The notes: generated by a model from the letters alone, not told the origin. Positions 8,486-16,005 are shown, counted from the first letter of the stretch. The stretch is DNA of 64,000 nt from UBA699 sp050261915 (GCA_050261915.1 JBLNDT010000004.1:7663-71662); one strand, 5' to 3'. Numbers and translations: made by a program.

Positions 8486-8528
8486 AGTTCATAATTAAAT
8501 TTTCTATATTAATTATGAGCTATTTTTT
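8486..8528 (+). terminator. intrinsic terminator of the truncated gene
   Basis: A 13-bp inverted repeat (AGTTCATAATTAA with its near-complement) followed by seven T residues lies 10 bases after the stop codon of the plus-strand fragment, which shows the fragment was once a transcribed gene. Confidence 0.75.
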
Positions 8529-8606
8529 TAATTCTTTGCCTTCATATTCCTGCAAATTTTGATCTTTTCTTTTAATTTCAAGTTCTCTGGTTTTAATTAA
8601 TAACCA

Positions 8607-8634
8607 TTGCTTTTTTTAATGATTGTGATATAAT
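8607..8634 (+). promoter_or_regulatory. promoter of the leader RNA and hydG operon
   Basis: TTGCTT (8607-8612), a 16-base spacer and a perfect TATAAT (8629-8634) predict a transcript start near 8641, some 250 bases ahead of the first gene. Confidence 0.75.
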
Positions 8635-8640
8635 TAACGT

Positions 8641-8853
8641 ATATAGGTTGAATATCTGAGATTAAGCTCTTCTGCTTTTTCTTGGAACAAACTGATTATA
8701 AAGATTAAAAAGTATCGTGCTGAATGCATGAGGGTACGTCCCAAATGAGAAGGCGAGAGAATAGTTGTTTTAAACTCGGGGAATCCATTATTAATGTGTT
8801 GTCTGCGATTTATTAACTATCCTTGTATCCTTTTAGGGATCAAGGATTTTTTT
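8641..8853 (+). ncRNA. candidate structured leader RNA upstream of hydG
   Basis: About 210 transcribed bases lie between a good promoter and a strong intrinsic terminator, all ahead of the TM1266-hydG genes. The stretch is G-richer than surrounding spacers (for example GAGGGTACGTCCC and GAGAAGGCGAGAG at 8730-8760) and contains no plausible ORF. Its 5' end (8643-8651) can pair with 8813-8820, overlapping the start of the terminator stem. I compared it by eye with the riboswitch classes I know (TPP, SAM, cobalamin, c-di-GMP, c-di-AMP, M-box, ZTP, fluoride, T-box) and none fits. It may be an attenuator for hydrogenase maturation or an independent small RNA. Confidence 0.5.
8819..8853 (+). terminator. 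intrinsic terminator inside the hydG leader
   Basis: The stem ATCCTTG/CAAGGAT extends inward through ATCC/GGAT with a one-base bulge and a 6-base loop, followed by seven T residues. It lies 35 bases before the first start codon, the position of an attenuator. Confidence 0.85.
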
Positions 8854-8888
8854 AATGTAGACAATAATTTAAAGGAAAGGAATTTTTT

Positions 8889-9134
8889 ATGGAAACAAGA
8901 ATTGCTTTAATAGGAATCATTGTTGAAAATACAAGTTCTGCAGAAAATTTAAATGCTCTACTACATGAATATAGAGAATATATTGTTGGTAGAATGGGAG
9001 TCCCCTACCCAAAGCGTCACATCCAGGTTCTTAGTATCATTGTGGATGCTCCAAATGACGTTATCAGCGCTCTTTCCGGAAAATTAGGCATGCTGCCCGA
9101 TGTCAACATCAAAACAGTATACTCTAAAGTATAA
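8889..9134 (+). CDS. TM1266-type iron-only hydrogenase system regulator
   Basis: Small ACT-like (NikR C-terminal-like) protein of 81 residues. The family signature is clear: ETRIALIGIIVEN, then YIVGRMGVPYPKRHIQVLSIIVDAPND and the final SGKLGMLPDVNIKTVYSK. This family is usually encoded with the hydE/hydF/hydG maturation genes of [FeFe] hydrogenase, although its molecular role has not been shown. It begins with an AAGGAA site and ends 26 bases before hydG, so the two are co-transcribed. It has no DNA-binding domain of its own, so 'regulator' is a family name only. Confidence 0.88.
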   Translation: METRIALIGIIVENTSSAENLNALLHEYREYIVGRMGVPYPKRHIQVLSIIVDAPNDVISALSGKLGMLPDVNIKTVYSKV

Positions 9135-9160
9135 AATTGAAAAATCGGAGGGATTGTATT

Positions 9161-10579
9161 ATGTACAATGTAATGTCAAAAAAAGCAACTGAATTTATTG
9201 ATGATGGGGAAATTCTAGACACCCTGGCCTATGCCAAGGCAAACAAAAGCAACCGTGAGCTTATAGAAGGACTAATTGAAAGAGCTGCAGACTGTAAGGG
9301 ATTATCACACAGAGAAGCAGCAGTTCTCCTTGAATGTGATCAAGAAGATTTAAATGAAAAAATGTTCAAATTAGCAAAAGAAATAAAACAAAGATTTTAC
9401 GGTAACCGTATTGTTATGTTTGCACCTCTTTACCTTTCAAACTATTGTGTAAATGGCTGCGTTTACTGTCCATACCATGCTAAAAACAAAACCATTGCAA
9501 GAAAGAAATTAACCCAGGAAGATATAGAAAAGGAAGTAATTGCACTTCAGGATATGGGTCATAAAAGATTAGCCTTAGAAGCTGGTGAAGACCCTGTGAA
9601 CAATCCTATTGAATATATTCTTGAAAGCATAAAAACAATATACAGCATTAAGCATAAAAATGGTGCTATACGCCGTGTAAATGTAAATATTGCTGCAACT
9701 ACTGTTGAAAATTATAAAAAACTTAAGGATGCAGAGATTGGTACGTATATTTTGTTCCAGGAAACTTATAATAAAAAGAGCTATGAAGAGCTTCACCCAA
9801 CTGGTCCTAAGCATGACTATGCATATCATACAGAAGCTATGGACAGAGCAATGGAGGCTGGCATTGATGATGTTGGTATAGGTGTTCTCTTTGGATTAAA
9901 CATGTACAGATATGATTTCGTAGGTCTTCTTATGCATGCTGAACACTTAGAAGCAGCTATGGGATGCGGCCCTCATACTGTAAGTGTACCTCGTATAAGA
10001 CCTGCTGATGACATAGATCCTGAAAACTTTTCAAATTCTATATCAGAAGAAATATTTGCAAAAATTGTTGCTGTGTTAAGAATAGCAGTTCCTTACACAG
10101 GAATGATAGTATCAACTCGTGAATCTCAAGAAACTCGTGAAAGAGTACTCGAACTTGGAGTTTCACAGATAAGCGGAGGTTCCAGCACAAGCGTTGGAGG
10201 ATATGTTGAAAAAGAAGCCGCAGAAGATAATTCTGCTCAATTCGAAGTAAGCGATTCTCGTACCCTTGATGAAATTGTTAACTGGTTATTAACCATGGGC
10301 TATGTTCCAAGCTTCTGTACAGCATGCTACAGAGAAGGAAGAACTGGGGACCGTTTTATGAGCCTTGTAAAATCAGGACAAATAGCAAACTGCTGTGCAC
10401 CAAATGCCCTCATGACTTTAAAGGAATATTTAGAAGACTATGCATCTCCTGATACAAAAGAAAAGGGAGAAACAATGATAGCTCAAGAAGTTGAAAAAGT
10501 ACCTAATCCAAAGGTAAAAGAAATAGTTAAGGAACATCTCTTTGAAATGAAAGAAGGAAAAAGAGACTTCAGATTCTAA
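9161..10579 (+). CDS. hydG: [FeFe] hydrogenase H-cluster maturation radical SAM protein HydG
   Basis: Radical SAM tyrosine lyase of 472 residues that makes CO and cyanide from tyrosine and builds the Fe(CO)2CN synthon of the hydrogenase H-cluster. The CX3CX2C motif for the SAM cluster is at Cys96, Cys100 and Cys103 (NYCVNGCVYCPYH). The C-terminal CTACYREGRTGDRF...IANCCAPNAL supplies the auxiliary cluster ligands that separate HydG from ThiH. The frame is open to a TTG at 9137, but the AGGAGG-like site CGGAGGG precedes the ATG at 9161. The other maturases (HydE, HydF) and the hydrogenase are not in the window. Confidence 0.95.
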   Translation: MYNVMSKKATEFIDDGEILDTLAYAKANKSNRELIEGLIERAADCKGLSHREAAVLLECDQEDLNEKMFKLAKEIKQRFYGNRIVMFAPLYLSNYCVNGCVYCPYHAKNKTIARKKLTQEDIEKEVIALQDMGHKRLALEAGEDPVNNPIEYILESIKTIYSIKHKNGAIRRVNVNIAATTVENYKKLKDAEIGTYILFQETYNKKSYEELHPTGPKHDYAYHTEAMDRAMEAGIDDVGIGVLFGLNMYRYDFVGLLMHAEHLEAAMGCGPHTVSVPRIRPADDIDPENFSNSISEEIFAKIVAVLRIAVPYTGMIVSTRESQETRERVLELGVSQISGGSSTSVGGYVEKEAAEDNSAQFEVSDSRTLDEIVNWLLTMGYVPSFCTACYREGRTGDRFMSLVKSGQIANCCAPNALMTLKEYLEDYASPDTKEKGETMIAQEVEKVPNPKVKEIVKEHLFEMKEGKRDFRF

Positions 10580-10583
10580 TAAG

Positions 10584-10611
10584 AAACAGCCCCAAATCTC
10601 TGGGGCTGTTT
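10584..10611. terminator. bidirectional intrinsic terminator
   Basis: AAACAGCCCCA and its exact complement with a 6-base loop, between the convergent hydG and ArsR genes. Confidence 0.88.
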
Positions 10612-10914
10612 TTAATATTTTTCAATATTTTCATGAATCTTAATGCTAACAAGACAAAGATAATTTTTTAAAGAATCAAGTTTGTTGATATCAATTGAAT
10701 ATTTTACTCGTACGCCATCCTTGTGTCCTATAACAAGACCGCTGTCACAAAGTATTTTCATATGATATGAAAGAGTTGGCTGGGTTATATTGAATTCTTC
10801 CAACAGTTCATAGGCACATATTTCCCCTTTTGAAAGCAAATCAAATATTTTAACCCTGGTATCATCCCCTAATGCTTTCATCAAAATTGCATACTCACCA
10901 TATTTCTTATTCAC
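10612..10914 (-). CDS. ArsR family winged-helix repressor
   Basis: Dimeric one-component repressor of 100 residues from a GTG start (AAGGTGG site). The wHTH is clear: MKALGDDTRVKIFDLLSKGEICAYELLEEFNITQPTLSYHMKIL, then the wing DSGLVIGHKDGVRVKYSI. In the recognition helix the family's CxC metal site is replaced by ICAYE, with one Cys, so a canonical arsenic site is not obvious. Two tandem palindromes lie directly upstream, implying autoregulation. It follows the ferredoxin and methyltransferase genes on the same strand but has its own promoter region. Confidence 0.9.
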   Translation of the reverse strand: MNKKYGEYAILMKALGDDTRVKIFDLLSKGEICAYELLEEFNITQPTLSYHMKILCDSGLVIGHKDGVRVKYSIDINKLDSLKNYLCLVSIKIHENIEKY

Positions 10915-10929
10915 TAAATCACCACCTTA

Positions 10930-10972
10930 ATAGACAACCGTCTATACAATTATAACATAGATAATTGTCTAT
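10930..10972. promoter_or_regulatory. two tandem ArsR operators
   Basis: Two inverted repeats of the same form, ATAGACAACCGTCTAT (10930-10945) and ATAGATAATTGTCTAT (10957-10972), lie 27 bases apart centre to centre, right before the ArsR gene. The spacing is close to 2.5 helical turns. Confidence 0.75.
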
Positions 10973-10992
10973 ATTGTTTCCTTGATTTATAT

Positions 10993-11184
10993 TTATTCTT
11001 CAATTATCTGCAGGGCACCTTTTGGGCAGAAATCAACGCACTTTCCACATTTAATACATACGTTATTGTCCACAGTTGGAGCATCAAAATCATTTTGATT
11101 TAGAGCATTAACAGGGCAAACCCCAACAGAAGGGCACGGGTGATTTTGAGGGCATTTATCATTAATCACTACTAATTTTTTCAT
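10993..11184 (-). CDS. small ferredoxin-like [4Fe-4S] protein
   Basis: Electron-transfer protein of 63 residues. The second half has a normal cluster motif (CIKCGKCVDFCPKGAL). The first half has CPQNHPCPSVGVCP, with cysteines at 11, 17 and 23 spaced CX5CX5C rather than CX2CX2C, so the first cluster site is modified or absent. It is preceded by an AAAGGAGG site and lies 16 bases after the methyltransferase gene, forming an operon with it. The redox partner is unknown. Confidence 0.8.
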   Translation of the reverse strand: MKKLVVINDKCPQNHPCPSVGVCPVNALNQNDFDAPTVDNNVCIKCGKCVDFCPKGALQIIEE

Positions 11185-11200
11185 ATTTTTCCTCCTTTCA

Positions 11201-11767
11201 TTAAACTTCAGCAGTTATTCCGTAAAAATTCTCTCCTACATCAAATGTGTTTATATTTAAAAAACCTATGTTTTTGAGCATATGAGCTACCACATTTTTA
11301 TCTATTCGCTGTTCTATAGGCGGTCCAAAATTCCCTTTTACATTATTCCATTCTATAATTGCAATTCTGCCATTTTCAATAATGTCTTTTACTTCACTAA
11401 GGATTTTCTCCTTATTTTCAAGCTCATGAAGCACTGTACTTAGAAGTACAAAAGAGGCTTTTTCACTAAACTCAAGTTTATCTTCAGGAATAAGTATAGT
11501 TTTTATGTTTGTAATATTTGCATCTTTTGCTCTTTTTTCTGTTTCCTCCAACATTTCATTATGGATATCAAGTGAATAAATCTTACCTGAATCCCCTACT
11601 ATTATAGCAGCAGGAATGCTGAAATATCCAATACCGCATCCTATATCAACCACTATATCCCCTTTTTTTACTCCTAAAGATAAAAGAGTTTGTTCAGGTG
11701 GCAGTATATTTCTTCTTTCCTCATTATCTAATTTATATATATTTTTAACATTAAATTTATGAACCAT
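11201..11767 (-). CDS. class I SAM-dependent methyltransferase
   Basis: Rossmann-fold methyltransferase of 188 residues. Motif I is GDIVVDIGCGIGYFSIPAA near residue 37, and motif II is KIYSLDIHNEMLEE, whose acidic residue binds the SAM ribose. The sequence resembles UbiE/ArsM-like small methyltransferases, but the acceptor cannot be deduced and there is no conserved cysteine pair for arsenite. It is the first gene of a pair with a small ferredoxin, upstream of an ArsR gene, which hints at a metalloid or metal-linked role without proving it. Confidence 0.8.
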   Translation of the reverse strand: MVHKFNVKNIYKLDNEERRNILPPEQTLLSLGVKKGDIVVDIGCGIGYFSIPAAIIVGDSGKIYSLDIHNEMLEETEKRAKDANITNIKTILIPEDKLEFSEKASFVLLSTVLHELENKEKILSEVKDIIENGRIAIIEWNNVKGNFGPPIEQRIDKNVVAHMLKNIGFLNINTFDVGENFYGITAEV

Positions 11768-11876
11768 ATTTCACCACATTTAAATTACTAATTATAATTT
11801 TAAGAGAATAAATTCAATATGTAAACAGCAGCCTGATTAATTCTTCTGGCTGCTGTTCCATCTCCACAGATTTTAT

Positions 11877-11890
11877 TGCTTAACCGTCCC
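11877..11890 (-). repeat. dispersed short repeat, copy 3
   Basis: Exact minus-strand copy of GGGACGGTTAAGCA located 15 bases after the stop codon of the selenoprotein gene. Confidence 0.6.
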
Positions 11891-11905
11891 TATTTAACCT
11901 CTATT

Positions 11906-12205
11906 TTAACAGCTTGATTGGACTCCCCCTCTTATTGAAAAACCTCTGTTAAACCAACTATCTGAATAGTCGATAACCACACCGTTTAGATAATATTGAA
12001 GATCTGAATCAAAAACTACACTTATCCCTTCTGACTTAACAACTGTGTCACCTTTACTGCTTGTCTCATCCAGAGACAACTGTAACTTAGGGCCCCCTCA
12101 GCCATGACCTCCAAAAGAGATTCTCAGCATTGTATTTTCAGAGCCGCCATTTTCCTTAATCATATCTATAAATTTTTGTGCTGCTGATTTTGTAACACTT
12201 AACAT
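11906..12205 (-). CDS. HesB/IscA-like selenoprotein (in-frame UGA = Sec36)
   Basis: A 99-residue protein that standard ORF calling misses because codon 36 is TGA (12098-12100). Reading it as selenocysteine gives MLSVTKSAAQKFIDMIKE, then MLRISFGGHG-U-GGPKLQLSLDE and the C-terminal VVIDYSDSWFNRGFSI, an uninterrupted member of the HesB-like (IscA-type, Fe-S biogenesis fold) family. A HesB-like selenoprotein family with Sec at this Gly-rich site is known. A hairpin suitable as a bacterial SECIS follows the UGA. The gene has a GGAGG site 7 bases before its ATG and its own TTGACA promoter. The function is unproven, perhaps redox or Fe-S/selenium chemistry. It implies that selA, selB, selC and selD exist elsewhere in the genome. 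Confidence 0.9.
12061..12079 (-). promoter_or_regulatory. bacterial SECIS hairpin
   Basis: On the mRNA strand a perfect 7-bp stem TTGTCTC/GAGACAA closes the 5-base loop TGGAT. The stem starts 18 bases after the UGA and the loop lies about 26 bases after it, inside the window used by SelB in bacteria. It is within the coding sequence, as bacterial SECIS elements are. Confidence 0.8.
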
Positions 12206-12265
12206 AATAATACCTCCTAAATTTCATTTATCTAAATTAGTATTTAAGTACTTCCTTATATACTT

Positions 12266-12294
12266 ATAGTAATATTTTTATTGTATTTTGTCAA
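12266..12294 (-). promoter_or_regulatory. promoter of the HesB-like selenoprotein gene
   Basis: Minus-strand TTGACA (12289-12294), a 17-base spacer and TACTAT (12266-12271). Confidence 0.7.
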
Positions 12295-12340
12295 CCTTTA
12301 ATTTTATCAATAGAAAATAAAAAAGACATATTTCTATGCC

Positions 12341-12622
12341 TTAATAATTACAATAATTATCTTTTAATACCTGGATAAAATTTTTAATTCTGTGGTCCTG
12401 TATTGAATATGTAATGCACAAACCACGTTTTTCTGAATCTAAAATTTTATGAGCTTTTAGTATAGACAAATGTTGCGAAAGTGCTGACTGAGTCAAATGG
12501 TTTATTTTTGAATGAAGCTGGCTAACTGTCATTGGCCCCTCCAATAAGTAGCACACTATCAACATCCTGTTCTCATTTGCCATAACCTTTAATAGTTCAG
12601 CTATTGCCTTTGCATTTTCCAT
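12341..12622 (-). CDS. ArsR family transcriptional regulator
   Basis: wHTH repressor of 93 residues: AIAELLKVMANENRMLIVCYLLEGPMTVSQLH, the recognition helix LTQSALSQHLSILKAHKIL, then a wing with EKRGLCITYSI. Cysteines at the start of the effector helix, in the wing and near the C-terminus (NYCNY) resemble thiol- or persulfide-sensing members such as BigR/SqrR more than metal-sensing CxC types; this is inference. An AAAGGAG site precedes the ATG. It lies upstream of the selenoprotein gene on the same strand, and a palindrome sits before it. Confidence 0.88.
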   Translation of the reverse strand: MENAKAIAELLKVMANENRMLIVCYLLEGPMTVSQLHSKINHLTQSALSQHLSILKAHKILDSEKRGLCITYSIQDHRIKNFIQVLKDNYCNY

Positions 12623-12649
12623 ATTAGTCTCCTTTATAATATATTAGTA

Positions 12650-12664
12650 TATTAGCAACTAATA
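12650..12664. promoter_or_regulatory. putative ArsR operator
   Basis: Perfect inverted repeat TATTAG-CAA-CTAATA 28 bases upstream of the ArsR start codon. A shorter CTAAATTAG palindrome lies near the selenoprotein promoter. Confidence 0.6.
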
Positions 12665-12700
12665 ACATAATAAACTTCTTATATAATTTTGTCAATATGC

Positions 12701-13573
12701 TCAAATATTTAAGCACAAATCAAAAAACAGCTTCATATTTTCTGTTAAGAATTTATTCTTGTGATATATTATTCCAAATTTCCTTTTAAGGTCTGCCCCA
12801 ATAACATTTATTGACTTCAAATTACCTTCTTCAAGTTCATTTTTAACCAATCGTTTTGATATCACTCCAATTCCAATTCCATTTATGGATGCACTTATAA
12901 TACTATCCGAGCCATTACATTCCCAGCAAAGTTTCCAATTCATATTATTCGAGGTCATTACACTTTCAAAAAGTTCCCTTGTACCACTTCCTTCCTCTCT
13001 AATTACAAAGTCATACTTTGCAAGTTCCTCCAAAGTAACAGATTCAGAATAATATAAGGGATGATTTCTGCCACATACAAATGTAAGCTCATCATCCATA
13101 AAGGGTCTATTTACAATATTTGAGTTATGAACAATCCCCTCTACCAATGCAAAATCAATATCGTTCTTTATTATAAGATTTTCGATTTCTGTTGTATTCT
13201 TAATTGTTGCATTTACTTTGATGTCCATACACATTTCAGTAAATCTGTTTACTATTTTAGGCAAAAGTTCTGCTCCTATTGTAACACTGGCTCCTACTCT
13301 AAGCAGTTCAGATTCCCCAGGTGCTTTAAGGGATAATTCCATTTCATTAAATAGAGCAATTATATGCCTGGCATAGCTTAACAATTTGCTGCCCTCACTC
13401 GTTAAATAAAGTTTTTTTGAAAATCTTTCGAAAAGCTTTATATTGTAGTACTTCTCTAATTCAGCTATGGCCTGACTTACAGTAGGTTGTGCAATAAATA
13501 ATTGCTTTGAAGCCTCAGTCATTGTTTTACAGTCTGCAACAGTTACAAAGATTTTTAAGTGTCTAAATGTCAT
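12701..13573 (-). CDS. LysR family transcriptional regulator (YeiE-like)
   Basis: LysR-type regulator of 290 residues. The N-terminal wHTH (LKIFVTVADCKTMTEASKQLFIAQPTVSQAIAELEKYYNIKLFERF) is followed by a periplasmic-binding-like effector domain from about residue 90. It is divergently transcribed from a YeiH/UPF0324 membrane protein, the same arrangement as yeiE-yeiH in enterobacteria, and the intergenic space holds a long inverted repeat. Control of the neighbouring transporter is therefore likely. The inducer is unknown; sulfite is the ligand reported for YeiE. Confidence 0.88.
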   Translation of the reverse strand: MTFRHLKIFVTVADCKTMTEASKQLFIAQPTVSQAIAELEKYYNIKLFERFSKKLYLTSEGSKLLSYARHIIALFNEMELSLKAPGESELLRVGASVTIGAELLPKIVNRFTEMCMDIKVNATIKNTTEIENLIIKNDIDFALVEGIVHNSNIVNRPFMDDELTFVCGRNHPLYYSESVTLEELAKYDFVIREEGSGTRELFESVMTSNNMNWKLCWECNGSDSIISASINGIGIGVISKRLVKNELEEGNLKSINVIGADLKRKFGIIYHKNKFLTENMKLFFDLCLNI

Positions 13574-13593
13574 AAAAACACCTCATATATAGG

Positions 13594-13630
13594 TAAAATA
13601 CTATTATATTTATTATATAATAGTATTTTA
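13594..13630. promoter_or_regulatory. LysR-type operator inverted repeat
   Basis: A 16-bp perfect inverted repeat (arm TAAAATACTATTATAT) around a 5-base centre occupies the middle of the divergent LysR/YeiH promoter region. It is AT-rich and also contains possible -10 boxes for both directions. Confidence 0.65.
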
Positions 13631-13685
13631 CAATATAAAAATCAAGATGTATTATTATTTTGTGAGAATAAGGAGTGATATGCTA

Positions 13686-14702
13686 ATGAAAAACACAAAA
13701 AAAATAGCCCCTGGAGTTATTATATGCATATTAATTGCAATTCCAGCATGGTTGCTGGGAAAGAATATTCCAGTTATAGGAGCTCCCGTATTTGGTATTA
13801 CCTTAGGTATGATATTAACTCTATTGGTTTCAAAAAAATCGGGAAAATTTGAACATGGTATAAAATTTACATCAAAAAAAATACTGCAGTATTCAATTAT
13901 ACTCTTAGGCTTTGAAATGAACCTTTTCAATATTTTAAAGGTTGGAAGTCAGTCCTTGTATGTAATTATATTTACTCTTTCTGCTTCATTTATAACTGCC
14001 TTTATTGCTGGCAGACTTTTAAAAATACCTGGCAAAACCGCAGCTCTTGTTGGGATAGGAACCTCAATATGCGGAGGCTCTGCAATAGCTGCTGCTGCGC
14101 CGGTACTTCAAGCTGAAGATGAAGATGTAGCACATGCCATTTCAACTATATTTCTTTTTAATATTATTGCGGTGTTTATTTTTCCATTGCTCGGTAGATT
14201 TTTCGGCATGAGTGATATGGGGTTTGGAATGTGGGCTGGAACAGCCATAAACGACACCTCCTCTGTTGTAGCTGCAGGAGCGTCCTGGAGTTCTGCAGCT
14301 GGAAACAATACAGCACTTACCTTTGCAACAATAGTTAAACTGACAAGAACATTGATGATAGTTCCAGTAACATTATTCCTTGCAATATATACATCAAGAA
14401 AAAACAAGGATACCAATACCACAGAAAACTTTAATATTTCAAAAATATTTCCATGGTTTGTACTTGCATTTATATTAGTTTCAATTGTAAACACATTTTC
14501 AGGTATAAATACAAATTTATCACATTTATTTGTTGAACTAGGGAAATTTATGATTACCATGGCTATGGCTGCTATTGGTCTTAACACAAACATAGTAAAA
14601 CTATTGAAGAATGGGTTTAAACCAATATTGCTTGGTCTATGCTGCTGGTTTTCAGTAGCTGCAGTATCAATAATTGTACAGCTTGCAATGAATATGTGGT
14701 AA
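13686..14702 (+). CDS. YeiH/UPF0324 family membrane protein (putative sulfate exporter)
   Basis: Integral membrane protein of 338 residues with about ten helices. It has the family-typical stretches GIGTSICGGSAIAAAAPVL near residue 125 and WAGTAINDTSSVVAAGA near residue 190. The family (Cons_hypoth698) is annotated as a putative sulfate exporter, without direct proof here. The start is the ATG at 13686, placed 8 bases after AAGGAGTG; the longer frame from 13647 would begin inside the promoter. It is divergent from its LysR regulator. Confidence 0.88.
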   Translation: MKNTKKIAPGVIICILIAIPAWLLGKNIPVIGAPVFGITLGMILTLLVSKKSGKFEHGIKFTSKKILQYSIILLGFEMNLFNILKVGSQSLYVIIFTLSASFITAFIAGRLLKIPGKTAALVGIGTSICGGSAIAAAAPVLQAEDEDVAHAISTIFLFNIIAVFIFPLLGRFFGMSDMGFGMWAGTAINDTSSVVAAGASWSSAAGNNTALTFATIVKLTRTLMIVPVTLFLAIYTSRKNKDTNTTENFNISKIFPWFVLAFILVSIVNTFSGINTNLSHLFVELGKFMITMAMAAIGLNTNIVKLLKNGFKPILLGLCCWFSVAAVSIIVQLAMNMW

Positions 14703-14709
14703 AAAAACA

Positions 14710-14738
14710 GCTGTTGCAAAGTTTTAATTTGCAACAGC
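14710..14738. terminator. bidirectional intrinsic terminator
   Basis: GCTGTTGCAAA and its exact complement around a 7-base loop, followed by a T-run, between the YeiH gene and the convergent zinc-ribbon gene. Confidence 0.85.
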
Positions 14739-14745
14739 CTTGTTT

Positions 14746-15114
14746 TTATTCTATTTTTGCTCCGCACTCACTACAGAATTTAACCCCGTCTGCTGCCTTA
14801 GCTCCGCATTCTTTGCAAAATTTCCCGCTAGGAATTGTTGTTTGATTTGCCTTTATTTTTTCTATGTCCATATTAAAGCCTTCAATAACAGCCATTGAAT
14901 TTTTTATTTCCAGGCATAAGTTAGAAGCTTCTTCATCTAGTTCAGTTCCTTCATTATATTTATTCCAATAATATTCGCCTATTTTACCTTTAAAGGCTGA
15001 AATTTTGGCTTCCTCGGTACTTATTTTACTCCTGATACCATTGATTTCAATCATTTCACCGGTTTTATCCATAGCATTTTTTGTCATGTTACCTATTTTC
15101 TCGAAAAAATCCAC
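14746..15114 (-). CDS. zinc-ribbon protein with helical N-terminus
   Basis: A 122-residue protein with a predicted coiled-coil body (residues 1-95) and a C-terminal zinc ribbon: FCKECGAKAADGVKFCSECGAKIE, a four-Cys CX2C-CX2C site. The frame is open to a TTG at 15132, but those codons include the AAAGGGGAG site, so translation starts at the GTG at 15114 (MDFFEKIGN). The function is unknown. It lies just after a lipoprotein gene on the same strand and may be co-transcribed with it. Confidence 0.8.
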   Translation of the reverse strand: MDFFEKIGNMTKNAMDKTGEMIEINGIRSKISTEEAKISAFKGKIGEYYWNKYNEGTELDEEASNLCLEIKNSMAVIEGFNMDIEKIKANQTTIPSGKFCKECGAKAADGVKFCSECGAKIE

Positions 15115-15137
15115 TATAAACTCCCCTTTCAATTAGA

Positions 15138-15797
15138 TTAAATTTTCATTTCAGTATATCCTGATGGGACTTCAAACATTGAAGCATCTACCTTGTCTGA
15201 CAATTCTACAATTATCATAGTCATCTGACTTTCCGCAGACTTAACAACAATTGCATAAAGATTATTACCATCAAGATAATACCTTAGCGTTCCAGCATCA
15301 GTTTTATATTCTTCATATTTTAATTCTTTTCCGTTAATTGTATCTTTACCGCTTCCAGTGTAAGTAATTCCTGCGGTATTTATCTTATCATCTTCTACAT
15401 TTTTAAATGAGGCGCTTAATGTTGAATTGCCCTCTGATGTAAACTTCATATAAGTTTTACTATCATCGTTGATCATATAAAATGTTTTATCCTTAATTAT
15501 CATATGAGCTTTTACGCCGCTGGTTACAGTAGTGGCTGAAATGGCTCCCCCGTCTATTGCCATAGTTGAATCAATATCTACAGACTGTCCGTTACTTGTT
15601 ATTGTTGCTTTATAATGCATTAAGTACTTTCCTGTTTTCATAAGATCCACATAGGACTTTGAGATTGGCTGTGATTTTGAATCTGAGCTTTCAGTACTGG
15701 AATTGTTTGTGGAAGTTGTTGTGGATTTTCCTGAACAGCCGGCAAAAATTCCAACTGTAAAGAGCAATGCCACTATTACCGTGGTAAATTTTTTCAT
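15138..15797 (-). CDS. lipoprotein, LppX/LprG-like
   Basis: Exported lipoprotein of 219 residues. It has a type II signal peptide with the lipobox IFAGC (Cys20), a Ser/Thr/Asn-rich linker, then a beta-rich domain with repeated strand patterns (HYKATITSNGQSVDIDSTMAID, KAHMIIKDKTFYMINDDSKTYMKF). This resembles the half-barrel fold of LppX/LprG or LolA-like proteins that carry lipids; the assignment is by pattern only. It is cotranscribed with the following zinc-ribbon gene, given the 23-base gap. Confidence 0.7.
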   Translation of the reverse strand: MKKFTTVIVALLFTVGIFAGCSGKSTTTSTNNSSTESSDSKSQPISKSYVDLMKTGKYLMHYKATITSNGQSVDIDSTMAIDGGAISATTVTSGVKAHMIIKDKTFYMINDDSKTYMKFTSEGNSTLSASFKNVEDDKINTAGITYTGSGKDTINGKELKYEEYKTDAGTLRYYLDGNNLYAIVVKSAESQMTMIIVELSDKVDASMFEVPSGYTEMKI

Positions 15798-16005
15798 AAT
15801 TGTAACCCCCTAAATTTTAATATGATATATTAGGTCATACCAGATTAAGGTATTATATATAATTATACACATTATTTACCACTTATCAATATTATTCCTT
15901 TGGTACATCTTTTTATTTAATCTTCATAAGTGAGTTACTTAAGGCTTGTGCATAGAGAATGCTCCTTAAGGGATTACTATGAGTGAGATAAACATTTCCT
16001 CTGCA

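Noticed and set aside
8641..8818. Possible 6S RNA, TPP, M-box, T-box, c-di-GMP or ZTP element in the hydG leader
   Set aside because: The conserved sequence blocks of these classes are not present; left as unidentified.
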